From: Sinorhizobium sp. 8-89
Lineage (GTDB): Bacteria; Pseudomonadota; Alphaproteobacteria; Rhizobiales; Rhizobiaceae
NCBI RefSeq assembly: GCF_030124325.1
Contig: NZ_JASKLR010000006.1
Span: forward strand, 14,387 to 78,386
Length of the DNA: 64,000 nt
Reading direction: 5' to 3'
This document shows, in pieces, positions 19,494 to 28,453 of this stretch. Position numbers and translations under genes: made by a program. Numbering within the stretch: position 1 is the first letter of the stretch; the number at the start of each line of letters is the position of its first letter. The notes below the pieces were generated by a model. The model did no database searches. It was not told where the DNA came from and was given only the letters and a program-made list of their open reading frames with translations.

Positions 19494-19987
19494 CCTACAC
19501 TCGATCGGCGCAGGCAATCGTCGATGTGGCGGCTTCTCCCAACGCGCTCTTCGACTACCTGGATGACCAGGCGCGTCTCGGATCGCACATGCAGAAGCCC
19601 TCGATGATGATGCTCGGCGGGCAGATGTCATACGAGCTCGACGACGCTCAAGGCCGCGCCGTCGGTTCCGTGATTAGGATGGAAGGCACAATGCTTGGCG
19701 TGAGGCTCGTCGTCGAGGAAGTAGTCATCGAGCGTCTGCCGCCACGCCGCAAGGTGTGGGAAACGCGCGGACGCCCGGAACTGATTGCCATCGGTGCCTA
19801 CTGCTTGGGCTTCGAGATCGAGGCTGCAGGGCAGTCCTCCCGACTGCGCGTGTTCATCGATTACGATTATCCGCGTTCGGTCCTCGGTCGGATTCTGGGA
19901 TGGATATTCGGTCCGATCTATGCCCGCTGGTGTGTCAAGCGGATGGCGGAAGACGCCGTCAGAACATTCCAAAGACAAAAGGTTTAA
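19490..19987 (+). CDS. SRPBCC (START-like) family protein
   Basis: 165 residues. The N-terminus QAIVDVAASPNALFDYLDDQ and the pattern MSYELDDAQGRAVGSVIRMEG, WETRGRPELIAIGAYCLGFE fit the SRPBCC/polyketide cyclase-like fold, which binds hydrophobic ligands. I chose TTG 19490 because a perfect AAGGAGG lies 7 bp upstream and the frame then overlaps the DUF2933 stop (TTGA). Such genes often accompany copper ATPases and DUF2933, but the role is unknown. The C-terminal amphipathic GRILGWIFGPIYARW may touch the membrane. Confidence 0.8.
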   Translation: MTYTRSAQAIVDVAASPNALFDYLDDQARLGSHMQKPSMMMLGGQMSYELDDAQGRAVGSVIRMEGTMLGVRLVVEEVVIERLPPRRKVWETRGRPELIAIGAYCLGFEIEAAGQSSRLRVFIDYDYPRSVLGRILGWIFGPIYARWCVKRMAEDAVRTFQRQKV

Positions 19988-20159
19988 AACGCTCCCGCCA
20001 AGTCTAAGGCAGTGGTTCTTCGACCTGAATTGGGTTGCATAGGCGCGTCCGAATGCCGCTTTTGATGGAACGGACGACCGACCCGGCGGTTCCTAAGGCT
20101 GCGCAAGCTCATCTCAAGCCTTGTAGCTGTCGACGACGGCCAATGAGCGGAGGATCGCC

Positions 20160-20654
20160 ATGAAAGAGCACGAACACTCGATCCAACACGAACCGACGTC
20201 ACGACACCACTACCTGATGTTCGCCGTTAATATGGTGGTCAGCCTCGTGGTCATGCACTTCGGGATGTTCTCCATGATCGACGGCCGGGGCGATTTCCGT
20301 AACAATCTCAACACGCTCTACATGGCACTGACGATGGTTGCTCCGATGGGGATCATCATGCTGGCGACCATGGGTGGGATGTACAAGAAGAAGGGACTGA
20401 ACGTAGCCCTTTACCTCGGTCTGGCTATCCTCTTTGTTGCTGCGTTTGCGGGAACTCGCACCCAGGCCCTCATCGACGATCATCAGTTCATCGCGTCGAT
20501 GATCCCGCACCACTCCGGAGCAATTCTGATGTGTCGCGAAGCGCGTCTCACGGACGCAGAGCTGGTCGATCTTTGTAAGCGAATCTCTGAGGGTCAGCGC
20601 AAGGAAATCGCGCAGATGGACGCGATAAAAGCGAGATTGAACGGCTTCGATTAA
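20160..20654 (+). CDS. DUF305 membrane-anchored protein
   Basis: 164 residues. Three hydrophobic helices (LMFAVNMVVSLVVMHFGMF, MALTMVAPMGIIMLATMG, VALYLGLAILFVAAFAG) precede a DUF305 motif: FIASMIPHHSGAILMCREA, then EIAQMDAI. DUF305 is a four-helix ferritin-like fold often found in copper-resistance islands. The His-rich N-terminus and many Met residues suggest metal binding. GGAGGATCGCC precedes ATG 20160. Separated from the SRPBCC gene by 172 bp. Confidence 0.82.
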   Translation: MKEHEHSIQHEPTSRHHYLMFAVNMVVSLVVMHFGMFSMIDGRGDFRNNLNTLYMALTMVAPMGIIMLATMGGMYKKKGLNVALYLGLAILFVAAFAGTRTQALIDDHQFIASMIPHHSGAILMCREARLTDAELVDLCKRISEGQRKEIAQMDAIKARLNGFD

Positions 20655-20719
20655 ATGCAGTTTGCCGCTACTCAGCGAAGGGCTCTCGCTCCGCGCGGGC
20701 CTTCGATTCCAAACATTTG

Positions 20720-21164
20720 TCAGATTGCCGCTCGCGTCCCGAGGGTTGCTGCGGCTAGGACAATGTATCGCGCCGTCTTTCCGACTGTGACCAGCAACAG
20801 GAAGGACCACCAAGGCTCTCGTAAAACCCCGGCGACTACAGTGAGCGCGTCTCCGAAGACTGGCATCCACGAGAGCAGCAGCGACCACGACCATAGCGCC
20901 GGTACCATCCAGCGCCCTTTTCCAACGACGACGTCTTCACCGGGAACCAAGACCGGTCGTGAAACCGATCGATGAAACGCCCAAGCACGCAGTTGAAGAC
21001 TGCTCCCAGCACGTTGCCTATGCTTGCGACGCGAGGAGCCAAGTCGTCGAGAATTTTCCTGACGCAAGCAAGCCAACAAGCAAGGGTTCGGACTGGAAGG
21101 GCAGCACCGTGGCCGCGCCGAACGCGACGAGGAACAAACCGAGATACGCGGCTAGGCCAGTCAT
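20720..21164 (-). pseudogene. frameshifted YqaA-type (DedA/VTT-like) membrane protein
   Basis: Collinear pieces in different minus-strand frames rebuild one protein: MTGLAAYLGLFLVAFGAAT at 21164, GNVLGAVFNCVLGRFIDRF then WFPVKTSSLEKGAGWYRRYG near 21000-20900, and WSLLLSWMPVFGDALTVVAG, REPWWSFLLLVTVGKTARY to about 20730. This is the YqaA family (SNARE-associated/DedA-like). At least two frame changes and an early stop destroy it. Function when intact: predicted lipid-flipping or membrane homeostasis protein. Confidence 0.75.
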
Positions 21165-21378
21165 CCAACCTCGCCCGGGTTCAGGAACGAGAATAAGGGA
21201 GGAGGAGAAGGCTGCTTCACGCGTCCGGCAACTTTCTTGCTTGACCTTACCATCGTTGGAACGATTACACCTTCATTAAACTTCGGATTAACCCGCTATT
21301 TTGCCACATAATGATCGCGAATCGCATGTTATACGACCTGACAATTGACAACTGCAGGGCTGCTGGTAGTCCTCGGAC

Positions 21379-21783
21379 ATGAGCAAAATGTATCGAATCA
21401 CATTGCAAAAGATGCTGGTTCTGCTCCGCCTCGTGATCGCCATGTCACTGGCGGGATACTCCTTGCCGACGGCCTCCGCCGCGATGCATGGATCGTGGTC
21501 CAATTCGGACCTGGTGCAATCTCACGATCATCAAAGTCAGACCGATGATCATCATCACATGACCAGCGGCGACCATTGGGATGGCGATCATGGATCGTCG
21601 CCGGACGATGCGGCCAAAAAGACCGCTAAACAGGAATGCTGCAGCAGCTTCTGTGTCAGCATGGCCATAGTGTTGGGAACTATCCCGATAGGCGGGCCTC
21701 AGGTGGCCTCTATACGCGAGTTCATCGACGACGCCCGGACCACGGGCGAGCTTCCGCCTCTGCACCGACCCCCGAACATCTGA
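21379..21783 (+). CDS. exported His-rich hypothetical protein
   Basis: 134 residues with a leader (LVLLRLVIAMSLAGYSLPTASA) and a histidine-rich mature segment (HDHQSQTDDHHHMTSGDHW), then KQECCSSFCVSMAIV. The layout (leader, His-rich linker, CC..C, hydrophobic piece) matches the protein encoded at 16467, so both may belong to one family of small periplasmic proteins in copper islands. No domain recognised. ATG 21379 has only a weak ribosome site. Next downstream come a lipoprotein and a TolC-like gene. Confidence 0.6.
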   Translation: MSKMYRITLQKMLVLLRLVIAMSLAGYSLPTASAAMHGSWSNSDLVQSHDHQSQTDDHHHMTSGDHWDGDHGSSPDDAAKKTAKQECCSSFCVSMAIVLGTIPIGGPQVASIREFIDDARTTGELPPLHRPPNI

Positions 21784-21876
21784 ATAGGACCGCACCCGTT
21801 CTTCTCACGGGTTTAAGGAGTGTTCGCGAGCAGGTTTGCTCTCGGGCGCCGCTGCAATTCCTATTCGGATAATACC

Positions 21877-22104
21877 ATGAAACCATTGTTCTTCGTGGCC
21901 GCCCTGCCGCTTTTCGCGAGCGGATGTGCCTCCACATTGCCTCCCGATGTCATTGCCACGGGCGACCTCGCCGCCTCCCAGGTCGAGGTCCGCCCCCTCC
22001 GGTACACGAGCCCGGTTTCGGGCTACACCCATCGCGTGCCGGTCGATCCCCAGCCATGGCGCAACCAGAACGACGCGCAGACTCCAGAAGGAGATGCGTC
22101 ATGA
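21877..22104 (+). CDS. small lipoprotein of the copper cluster
   Basis: 75 residues. The leader MKPLFFVAALPLFASGC ends in a lipobox (FASGC). The mature part VEVRPLRYTSPVSGYTHRVP and the ending are typical of short lipoproteins found directly before CopB/TolC-type genes in proteobacterial copper islands. It overlaps the following efflux gene by 4 bp (ATGATG), so it is probably a partner of that outer-membrane factor. Confidence 0.72.
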   Translation: MKPLFFVAALPLFASGCASTLPPDVIATGDLAASQVEVRPLRYTSPVSGYTHRVPVDPQPWRNQNDAQTPEGDAS

Positions 22105-23564
22105 TGAGAGCCACTGTCAAACTGGCTGCGGTCCTCGCCCTGCCGCTCGCACTCGGCGGCTGCGTGGCCGTGAGCGAATATGCAGCCAAGAACGCTGGCT
22201 TCGCCTCGGTCGAGGCCAAGACCGCCGAGGCGGCAGGCAAGCAGACCGTGTGGGTACAAAACCAGCAGCAGGCTCGTGTCGTCTCGGACCGCGTGAAGAC
22301 GCTGATGGCGAAGAAGACCATTGGCGTCGAGACCGCCGTGCAGGTCGCGCTGTTGAACAACAAGGGGCTCCAGGCCGCCTACGCCGATCTCGGCGACTCG
22401 GCCGCCGACGCCTGGCAGTCCACGATGCTTGTAAATCCGACCGTTTCCGTCGGACTGACCGGCATCGGCACGCCGGGACTGGAAGCCTTTAAGACCGTCG
22501 AAGGCATGATCGCCAACAACATCCTGGCTCTCGCCACGCGAGACCGGAACATCGCTATCGCCGACACCGAGTTCCGAAAGGCACAGTTGAGTGCGGCGCT
22601 CCGCACGCTGCAGCTTGCCTCGGACACTCGCCGTGCCTGGATCAATGCCGTTGCCGCCTGGGAAACCGTTGCCCAGCTCAACCAGGCGCAGGCTGCGGCA
22701 GACGCCGCCTCGGAGCTTGCACAGGAACTCGGCAAGAGCGGCGCGCTTACGAAAGAAGGTCAAGCCCGCGAGCACGTGTTCTTTGCCGAATTGGCGGGAC
22801 AGACGGCAAAGGCGCGGCTGGCGGCACGACTCGCCAAGGAAGAGCTGACGCGGCTGATGGGGCTCTGGGGTTCGGGAATCGACTATCAGGTCCCGAACCG
22901 TCTGCCGCAGTTGCCGAGGGGCATCATGAAGCGTGACCTGATCGAGGCGGAAGCAATCCAGCGGCGCGTTGATCTGCAGATGGCGAAGCTCGACCTCGAT
23001 GCGACCGCCAAATCATACAAACTAACGGAAGCCACCCGCTACGTCACAGACCTCGAGCTCCTCACCGGCTCCGAGACGGAACGGGAAAAGGAGGATGGCG
23101 AGGTCAACTCCGAGACGACCGGACAGGCAGAGCTCGAATTCGTCATTCCGATCTTCGACAGCGGCAGGGCACGCATGCGCAAGGCCGAACTCGCCTATAT
23201 GCGGGCGGCGAACCTCCTGGCGGAAAAGGCCGTCAACGTCCGCTCCGAAGCGCGCTCGGCCTACCAGGCGTACCGCGCCAACTACGACATAGCCCGGCAT
23301 TACCGAAACAGCGTCGTGCCGTTGCGCACCAAGATCGAGGAGGAATCCCTCCTCACCTACAACGCCATGATCACCAACACCTTCGAGCTGCTCGCCGACA
23401 GCCGCGAGAAGGTCAATGCGAACCTGCTTGCCGTCAACGCCAAGCGCGACTTCTGGCTCTCCGAGGCCAATCTCGCCCCCGCCATCTACGGTGGCGGCGC
23501 GGGTGCGACCGCCGGCGAAACGGAAGTCGCGGCTGCCGCCGAAAGCGGTGGCGGCGGCCACTGA
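22101..23564 (+). CDS. TolC-family outer-membrane efflux lipoprotein
   Basis: 487 residues. A lipoprotein-type leader (LAAVLALPLALGGC) and two TolC/OEP repeats rich in long alpha helices: first with ALLNNKGLQAAYADLGDSAA, second with ELEFVIPIFDSGRARMRKAE, the classical OEP signature. It should form the outer-membrane channel of an efflux route. No RND pump or membrane-fusion gene is present in the window, so its inner-membrane partner is unknown; similar genes sit next to multicopper oxidases in copper islands. ATG 22101 follows AGAAGGAG. Confidence 0.85.
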   Translation: MMRATVKLAAVLALPLALGGCVAVSEYAAKNAGFASVEAKTAEAAGKQTVWVQNQQQARVVSDRVKTLMAKKTIGVETAVQVALLNNKGLQAAYADLGDSAADAWQSTMLVNPTVSVGLTGIGTPGLEAFKTVEGMIANNILALATRDRNIAIADTEFRKAQLSAALRTLQLASDTRRAWINAVAAWETVAQLNQAQAAADAASELAQELGKSGALTKEGQAREHVFFAELAGQTAKARLAARLAKEELTRLMGLWGSGIDYQVPNRLPQLPRGIMKRDLIEAEAIQRRVDLQMAKLDLDATAKSYKLTEATRYVTDLELLTGSETEREKEDGEVNSETTGQAELEFVIPIFDSGRARMRKAELAYMRAANLLAEKAVNVRSEARSAYQAYRANYDIARHYRNSVVPLRTKIEEESLLTYNAMITNTFELLADSREKVNANLLAVNAKRDFWLSEANLAPAIYGGGAGATAGETEVAAAAESGGGGH

Positions 23565-23578
23565 GAAAGGAACAGACC

Positions 23579-24928
23579 ATGTTCAACAGAAGACAGCTAC
23601 TCGGCGCAAGCGCCGCAATGGTGTCGACCGTCGCCTGGGCGAAGACGTCCAACATGGGGCTGCCCGAAGCCGCCGTCATGGAGACGGCGGAGACGCAGCC
23701 GCCGCTAAAGCCCACCTCCGGCCCTGACTACAACCCGGTCGTCACGCTCAACGGCTGGACCCTGCCCTACCGGATGAACAACGGCGTCAAGGAGTTCCAC
23801 CTGGTCGCCGAGCCCGTCGAGCGCGAGATGGCGGAAGGCATGACCGCCTATCTGTGGGGCTACAACGGCCAGTCGCCGGGTCCGACGATCGAGGCGGTCG
23901 AAGGCGACCGGGTGCGCATCTTCGTTACCAACAAGCTGCCTGAGCACACGACCATCCATTGGCACGGCATGATTCTTCCCTCCGGCATGGACGGCGTCGG
24001 CGGCCTGACGCAGCCGCATATCCCGGTCGGCAAGACCTTCGTCTACGAGTTCGACCTCGTGAAGTCGGGCACCTTCATGTACCACCCGCATTCCGACGAG
24101 ATGGTGCAGATGGCGATGGGGATGATGGGCTTCTTCGTCGTCCATCCCAAGGACCCGAAGTTCATGCCGGTCGACCGCGACTTCGTCTTCCTGCTCAACG
24201 CCTACGACATCGATCCCGGTTCCTACGTGCCGCGGATCATGGAGATGACCGACTTCAACATGTGGTGCTGGAACAGCCGCATCTTCCCCGACATCAGCCC
24301 GCTCGTCGTCTCCAAGAACGATCGCGTGCGCGTGCGGGTCGGCAACCTGACCATGACCAACCACCCGATCCACATGCACGGCTACGACTTCGAGGTCACC
24401 TGCACGGACGGCGGCTGGGTGCGCCCGGAGGCGCGATGGCCAGAGGTCAGCATCGACATCCCGGTCGGGGCGATGCGCGCCTACGAGTTCGACGCCAAGT
24501 ACGAGGGCGACTGGGCGATCCACTGCCACAAGTCGCACCACACGATGAACGCGATGGGGCACGACATTCCGACCTTCATCGGCGCCGACAAATCGAAGGT
24601 CGCCGAGAAGATCAAGAAGCTTCGCCCGGAATACATGCCCATGGGCACCAAAGGCATGGCCGACATGGGCGAGATGGAGATGGAAATTCCCGAGAACACC
24701 ATCCCGATGATGACCGGCTGGGGTCCGCACGGCCCGATCGAGATGGGCGGCATGTTCTCGGTCGTCAAGGTGCGCGAGGGAATCTCCGCGGACGACTACT
24801 CCGATCCCGGCTGGTACGAGAACCCGCCCGGAACACAGGCCTGGGAGTGGACGGGCGAGGTTCCCGACGCGCCGAAGGCCAAGGACGCCAAGACCCAGAT
24901 CACGCCGAAACATAAGAACCACGGCTGA
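23579..24928 (+). CDS. periplasmic multicopper oxidase (CueO/CopA type)
   Basis: 449 residues with a twin-arginine leader (NRRQLLGASAAMVS). All copper motifs are present: HWHG (about residue 124), HPHSDEM, HPIHMHG and the C-terminal HCHKSHHTMNAM. Multicopper oxidases of copper islands oxidise Cu(I) to less toxic Cu(II) in the periplasm. The Met-rich part near the end (MADMGEMEMEIPENTIPMM) could bind Cu(I). Only 14 bp after the TolC-like gene and with AAAGGA upstream; followed by cupredoxin and CusF-like genes. Confidence 0.92.
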   Translation: MFNRRQLLGASAAMVSTVAWAKTSNMGLPEAAVMETAETQPPLKPTSGPDYNPVVTLNGWTLPYRMNNGVKEFHLVAEPVEREMAEGMTAYLWGYNGQSPGPTIEAVEGDRVRIFVTNKLPEHTTIHWHGMILPSGMDGVGGLTQPHIPVGKTFVYEFDLVKSGTFMYHPHSDEMVQMAMGMMGFFVVHPKDPKFMPVDRDFVFLLNAYDIDPGSYVPRIMEMTDFNMWCWNSRIFPDISPLVVSKNDRVRVRVGNLTMTNHPIHMHGYDFEVTCTDGGWVRPEARWPEVSIDIPVGAMRAYEFDAKYEGDWAIHCHKSHHTMNAMGHDIPTFIGADKSKVAEKIKKLRPEYMPMGTKGMADMGEMEMEIPENTIPMMTGWGPHGPIEMGGMFSVVKVREGISADDYSDPGWYENPPGTQAWEWTGEVPDAPKAKDAKTQITPKHKNHG

Positions 24929-24967
24929 TCCCGCATGCCGATGTTCAACCAACCAAAGGAACACACC

Positions 24968-25447
24968 ATGAAAGCTGCAATCCTCGGACTTCTCGCCGCC
25001 GCCCTCGCCACCCCGGCGCTCGCCGGTGGCAATCACGCAGGCGGGCACGGAGAGGCAATGGCTGTCGGCGAACCGGGCAAGAAAGCCAACGCCACCCAGA
25101 CGATCCAGGTCACCATGAAGGAGACGGACGACGGCAAGATGATCTTCACGCCATCGACCTTCAAGGTCCGCAAGGGCCAGACCGTTCGCTTCGCGATCAA
25201 GAACGCAGGCAAACTCGACCACGAGTTTGTGCTCGATCAGGAAGACAAGATCATGGAGCACAAGGCGGTGATGGAGAAGTTCCCGGAGATGGAGCACGAC
25301 GATCCGAACGCCATCCGTCTCGCGGCAGGAGAGTCCGGCGAGATCATCTGGACATTCACCAACGACGGCACGTTCAAGATCGCCTGCCTGGTCCCCGGTC
25401 ACTATGACGCAGGCATGCACGGCGACGTCACCGTTGCCAAGAAGTGA
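24968..25447 (+). CDS. periplasmic cupredoxin
   Basis: 159 residues with a signal peptide ending TPALA. The mature part begins His-rich (GGNHAGGHGEAM). A type 1 copper site is visible: His in LDHEFVLD and the C-terminal CLVPGHYDAGMHG (Cys, His, Met). It probably carries copper or electrons for the adjacent multicopper oxidase. I took ATG 24968 (AAAGGA upstream) rather than ATG 24935, which would place a non-signal stretch first. Confidence 0.87.
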   Translation: MKAAILGLLAAALATPALAGGNHAGGHGEAMAVGEPGKKANATQTIQVTMKETDDGKMIFTPSTFKVRKGQTVRFAIKNAGKLDHEFVLDQEDKIMEHKAVMEKFPEMEHDDPNAIRLAAGESGEIIWTFTNDGTFKIACLVPGHYDAGMHGDVTVAKK

Positions 25448-25466
25448 TGATCGAAAGGAGTCCAAC

Positions 25467-25751
25467 ATGAAAACGCTCATCAAGCTCACGCTCGCCTCTG
25501 TGCTGGCCCTTGGAACAGCCTACGGCGCTCTCGCGCAGGAGTTCACGAAGGCCACCGTCAAGAAGGTCGATGCCAAAGCGAAGAAGGTCACGCTGATCCA
25601 CGAGGAGCTGAAGAGCCTCGAAATGCCGGCGATGACGATGGTGTTCCGCGTCCAGGACGACGCGATCCTGGAGAAGCTGAAGGAAGGTGCGAACGTGGAG
25701 TTCGTTGCCGAGCGCGTCAACGGCAAGCTGACCGTGACGCAGGTCAAGTAA
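25467..25751 (+). CDS. CusF-like periplasmic copper-binding protein
   Basis: 94 residues with signal peptide (LASVLALGTAYGALAQ). The motif LEMPAMTMVFRV is the CusF/CopK-like metal site (MxM plus nearby aromatic positions) in a small OB fold. CusF passes Cu(I)/Ag(I) to efflux systems. AAGGAG precedes ATG 25467. Last gene of the copper run, followed by a clear terminator. Confidence 0.86.
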   Translation: MKTLIKLTLASVLALGTAYGALAQEFTKATVKKVDAKAKKVTLIHEELKSLEMPAMTMVFRVQDDAILEKLKEGANVEFVAERVNGKLTVTQVK

Positions 25752-25763
25752 GGAACGAAGGGA

Positions 25764-25790
25764 CGCGGTCGGCAGTTGACCGCGTTTCCC
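25764..25790 (+). terminator. rho-independent-type terminator after the copper cluster
   Basis: ACGCGGTC (25764-25771) pairs perfectly with GACCGCGT (25779-25786) around a 7-base loop and is followed by a short T/C stretch. It lies 13 bp after the CusF-like stop codon. Confidence 0.65.
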
Positions 25791-25840
25791 CTCGCTTCAT
25801 CCGCGACCGGGAAGCATCTCCCTTCTCCATACGGTAGGAC

Positions 25841-27196
25841 ATGACGTCTTCGCTTCACCCACAATGGGCCTTCGCAAGGGAAATCCGCTCGATCATCTTG
25901 CGGTTCGTCGCCTTCGCGATCCTGGTCGCGAACTTTCTGCTCGGCGGCTATGAAGGGGCGGAAGGCACCCACTCTATCGTTGTCGTCGGCTATCTCATCA
26001 TCAGCATCGCTGCGGTGGCGACGGCGCGATATATTCCTGGGCGGTCCCGGCTCAAGACGCTCTTCGTCATTCTGGATGCGCTGCTTGTCACTTTGATCCT
26101 GTACGCGCACATCCTCGCAGGTCCGGTCACCGAGAACCACAACCTCACCACCACCAGCCTGGTCGTCGCTTTCATCTTGCTCAATCAGGCCGGGCTCCAG
26201 CTCGAGCGCCGCCTCGTCTTCGTCTTTTCCGGCATCGTCCTTATCGCTTGGGTGGCAATGCTGGCGATCACGGCAGTCAGCCACCACACCGCCGATGCCA
26301 TGTCGCTGCTAGCATCCTTCTTCAATCAGGACCTCGGCCTGACGGTCAGCTTCGGCTTCACCGCCTCTGCAATCTACCTACTTGCGAGGGATCATGACCG
26401 GACTCGCAAGGAGGCCCTCAGGGCTGACCAGAGACGGCACAATCTCTCGCGTTTCTTCTCGCCGCTGATCGTCTCGGAACTGCAGGAACGGGGCGAGGCC
26501 CTCGGCCTTGAGCGCCGAAACGCAGCGATCATGTTCGTCGATCTGCGCGACTTCACCGGCTTCGCTGAAACCGCCACCGCCCGCGAGCTGGCCCTCGTGC
26601 TGGCTGAGTATCGACAGCTCGTTTCGCAGACGATCTTCGACCACGGCGGGACGGTCGACAAGTTCATCGGCGACGGGGTCATGGCGGTGTTCGGACAGCC
26701 GCGGCCCACGGAAGACGATGCGGACCGGGCGCTCGCATGCGCGCTCGATCTGGTCGACGCACTCAACGACTGGCGGAACCACGGCGTCCGGATTGGCTAT
26801 CCCGCCCTTGATGCCGCGATCGGGCTGCACTACGGGACTGTGGTCGGCGGCGTTCTGGACAGCGGCTGCCACAGCGAGTTCACGGTCATAGGCGATGCCG
26901 TGAACGTAGCACAACGGCTTGAGACCTTGGCGAAGTCGCTCGACTCTCCGCTTGTGATTTCGTCCGACCTGGTCGCGCGGCTGCGAGGGTCGATCCCGAA
27001 CGCCACGTGGATTTCCCTGAATTCAGCCGCCCTGTCGGGCCGGCGGTCCCCCATAGATGTCTGGTATCTGCTCAGAGCGATGGACTCCGGAGGTATCGAG
27101 CATGTGCCGGCTTACGAAACGGGCGTCTCGCAGACGGCTCGCCAGAGGTCGGCCTTCCAATCTTGCCCCACCGCTCCCGAAGTCGGTACAGCGTAG
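25841..27196 (+). CDS. membrane-anchored class III adenylate/guanylate cyclase
   Basis: 451 residues. About six N-terminal helices (ILRFVAFAILVANFLLGG; LFVILDALLVTLILYAHIL; VFVFSGIVLIAWVAMLAI) precede a C-terminal cyclase domain. Catalytic residues look complete: metal Asp in MFVDLRDFTGF and in FIGDGVMAVFG, transition-state Asn/Arg in IGDAVNVAQRLE. It should make cAMP (or cGMP) from NTP; the membrane part is probably the sensor. A paralog with the same plan lies at 30617. The 3' end overlaps a convergent gene by 85 bp. Confidence 0.88.
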   Translation: MTSSLHPQWAFAREIRSIILRFVAFAILVANFLLGGYEGAEGTHSIVVVGYLIISIAAVATARYIPGRSRLKTLFVILDALLVTLILYAHILAGPVTENHNLTTTSLVVAFILLNQAGLQLERRLVFVFSGIVLIAWVAMLAITAVSHHTADAMSLLASFFNQDLGLTVSFGFTASAIYLLARDHDRTRKEALRADQRRHNLSRFFSPLIVSELQERGEALGLERRNAAIMFVDLRDFTGFAETATARELALVLAEYRQLVSQTIFDHGGTVDKFIGDGVMAVFGQPRPTEDDADRALACALDLVDALNDWRNHGVRIGYPALDAAIGLHYGTVVGGVLDSGCHSEFTVIGDAVNVAQRLETLAKSLDSPLVISSDLVARLRGSIPNATWISLNSAALSGRRSPIDVWYLLRAMDSGGIEHVPAYETGVSQTARQRSAFQSCPTAPEVGTA

Positions 27197-27480
27197 TCGA
27201 CACCCCTGAGCGATACCTTGGCCGGATCGCCGCACTTGACCAAAGCCCGGTGCTTTCCCGGATCGCTGTAGACCGCGCCACTGCGGGCGTCGGTCTGCGA
27301 AAGCGAGATGATGACGTCGTAGTCGTATCCGGGCCGTTCCGCCGTCCTGTTGCTAACGAGCCCGAGACTGACGACGGTGGCGTCTTCGAACTGCGCCGTA
27401 TGGAAAACAAGAGGTTTCTCGGCTGCCGCGTTCGGAGCCGCGAGCATCACTGCCGCAAGTGCGGATGCAAGGTGACGCAT
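27112..27480 (-). CDS. exported hypothetical protein
   Basis: 122 residues with a signal peptide (MRHLASALAAVMLAAPNAAA). The mature part has one Cys in VKCGDPA and one in WRAVCETP, which could form a disulfide. No family recognised. ATG 27480 has GGGAGG 7 bp upstream. Its 3' part overlaps the end of the cyclase gene on the other strand; the good signal peptide and ribosome site favour this being real. Confidence 0.6.
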   Translation of the reverse strand: MRHLASALAAVMLAAPNAAAEKPLVFHTAQFEDATVVSLGLVSNRTAERPGYDYDVIISLSQTDARSGAVYSDPGKHRALVKCGDPAKVSLRGVDYAVPTSGAVGQDWKADLWRAVCETPVS

Positions 27481-27665
27481 TCCCACCTCCCATGGCTCAT
27501 GCGCTGATCAGACTGTATCACGGCGAGGCCGCGGCGGCGATCACCATTCCGCCGTGCAACGGAACCGACCCCGCCTCTCGTCGTTCACAGTCGCATGGAT
27601 CAAAGCCAACGCGTCCCGTTACCGGCCGCAGCCGAGTGCGGAATACCGGAGGCAGGTGAAGAAAG

Positions 27666-28370
27666 ATGGATGGACGTGAGGTCTGCCGCCGTTTCTTCTT
27701 GAAACTCGCTGCAATCACCGCGGCGCTCGGCTTGACGGGCCGCATCGCCGCCTTGAGCGCGCCGACGAACGAGGGCGGCACTTCCCCTCGGGAGCACCCT
27801 CTATCCTGGCGGAGATGTATGGAGAAAGGCCGATGGAGCCCCATCCCGTCCCGGGGGTTCCCTACCAGGAGATCAACCCCCGCTTCCACCGAAGGGTCGT
27901 GGACGACCCGACAGGCGAGCCGCCCGGAACGCTCGTGGTCGACGTAGGCAACCGCTTCCTCTATCTCGTACAGGTGAAGAGTCGGGCCTTGCGGTACGGC
28001 GTCGCTCTGGGCCACGCCGGATTCGAGTGGCCGGGCCGTGGTGTCGTGCAATACAAGCGCAAGTGGCCCCACTGGATACCTGCCGACGAGATGATCGAGC
28101 GGGACCCGAAAGTGGGAGGAATACAGTCTGGAGCGCGGTGGAATGGAGCCCGGTCCCGACAATCCGGTCGGAGCCCGCGCTCTCTACATTTTCCAGAACG
28201 GCGAGGACAGGCTCTACCGCGTCCACGGTCGCCGGAATGGTGGAACATTGGCCAGCATGTCTCCCGGTTGCGTCAGGATGATCAACCAGCACGTTATGGA
28301 CCTCTACGAGCGCGTGGCGGACGGATCACCGATCCTCGGGACCGACCCGTCGAAGCCGGACCGGTCGTAG
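27666..28370 (+). pseudogene. frameshifted L,D-transpeptidase (ErfK/YkuD family)
   Basis: A twin-arginine-like leader at 27666 (CRRFFLKLAAITAALGLTG) continues in another frame with VPYQEINPRFHRRVV, TLVVDVGNRFLYLVQVKSRA, LRYGVALGHAGFEWPGRG, and returns to the first frame at about 28143 with ALYIFQNGEDRLYRVHG and SMSPGCVRMINQHVMDLYER. The catalytic SxGCVRM-type motif survives as SPGCVRM, but two frame changes prevent synthesis. Intact members crosslink or anchor to peptidoglycan. ATG 27666 has GGTGAAGAA upstream. Confidence 0.8.
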
Positions 28371-28453
28371 CGTTCCACCGGCTGCCTTCTCTAGCGCGGT
28401 TGGAACCGGAAAGTCGGACCACGATCCAAAAGGAAGCGCGTTCTGATGCGCGT

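Noticed and set aside
23705-25489. Very long open frame on the minus strand opposite the multicopper oxidase and cupredoxin genes.
   Set aside because: It mirrors the codon phase of strongly supported plus-strand genes in GC-rich DNA, has no domain and no promoter or ribosome site.
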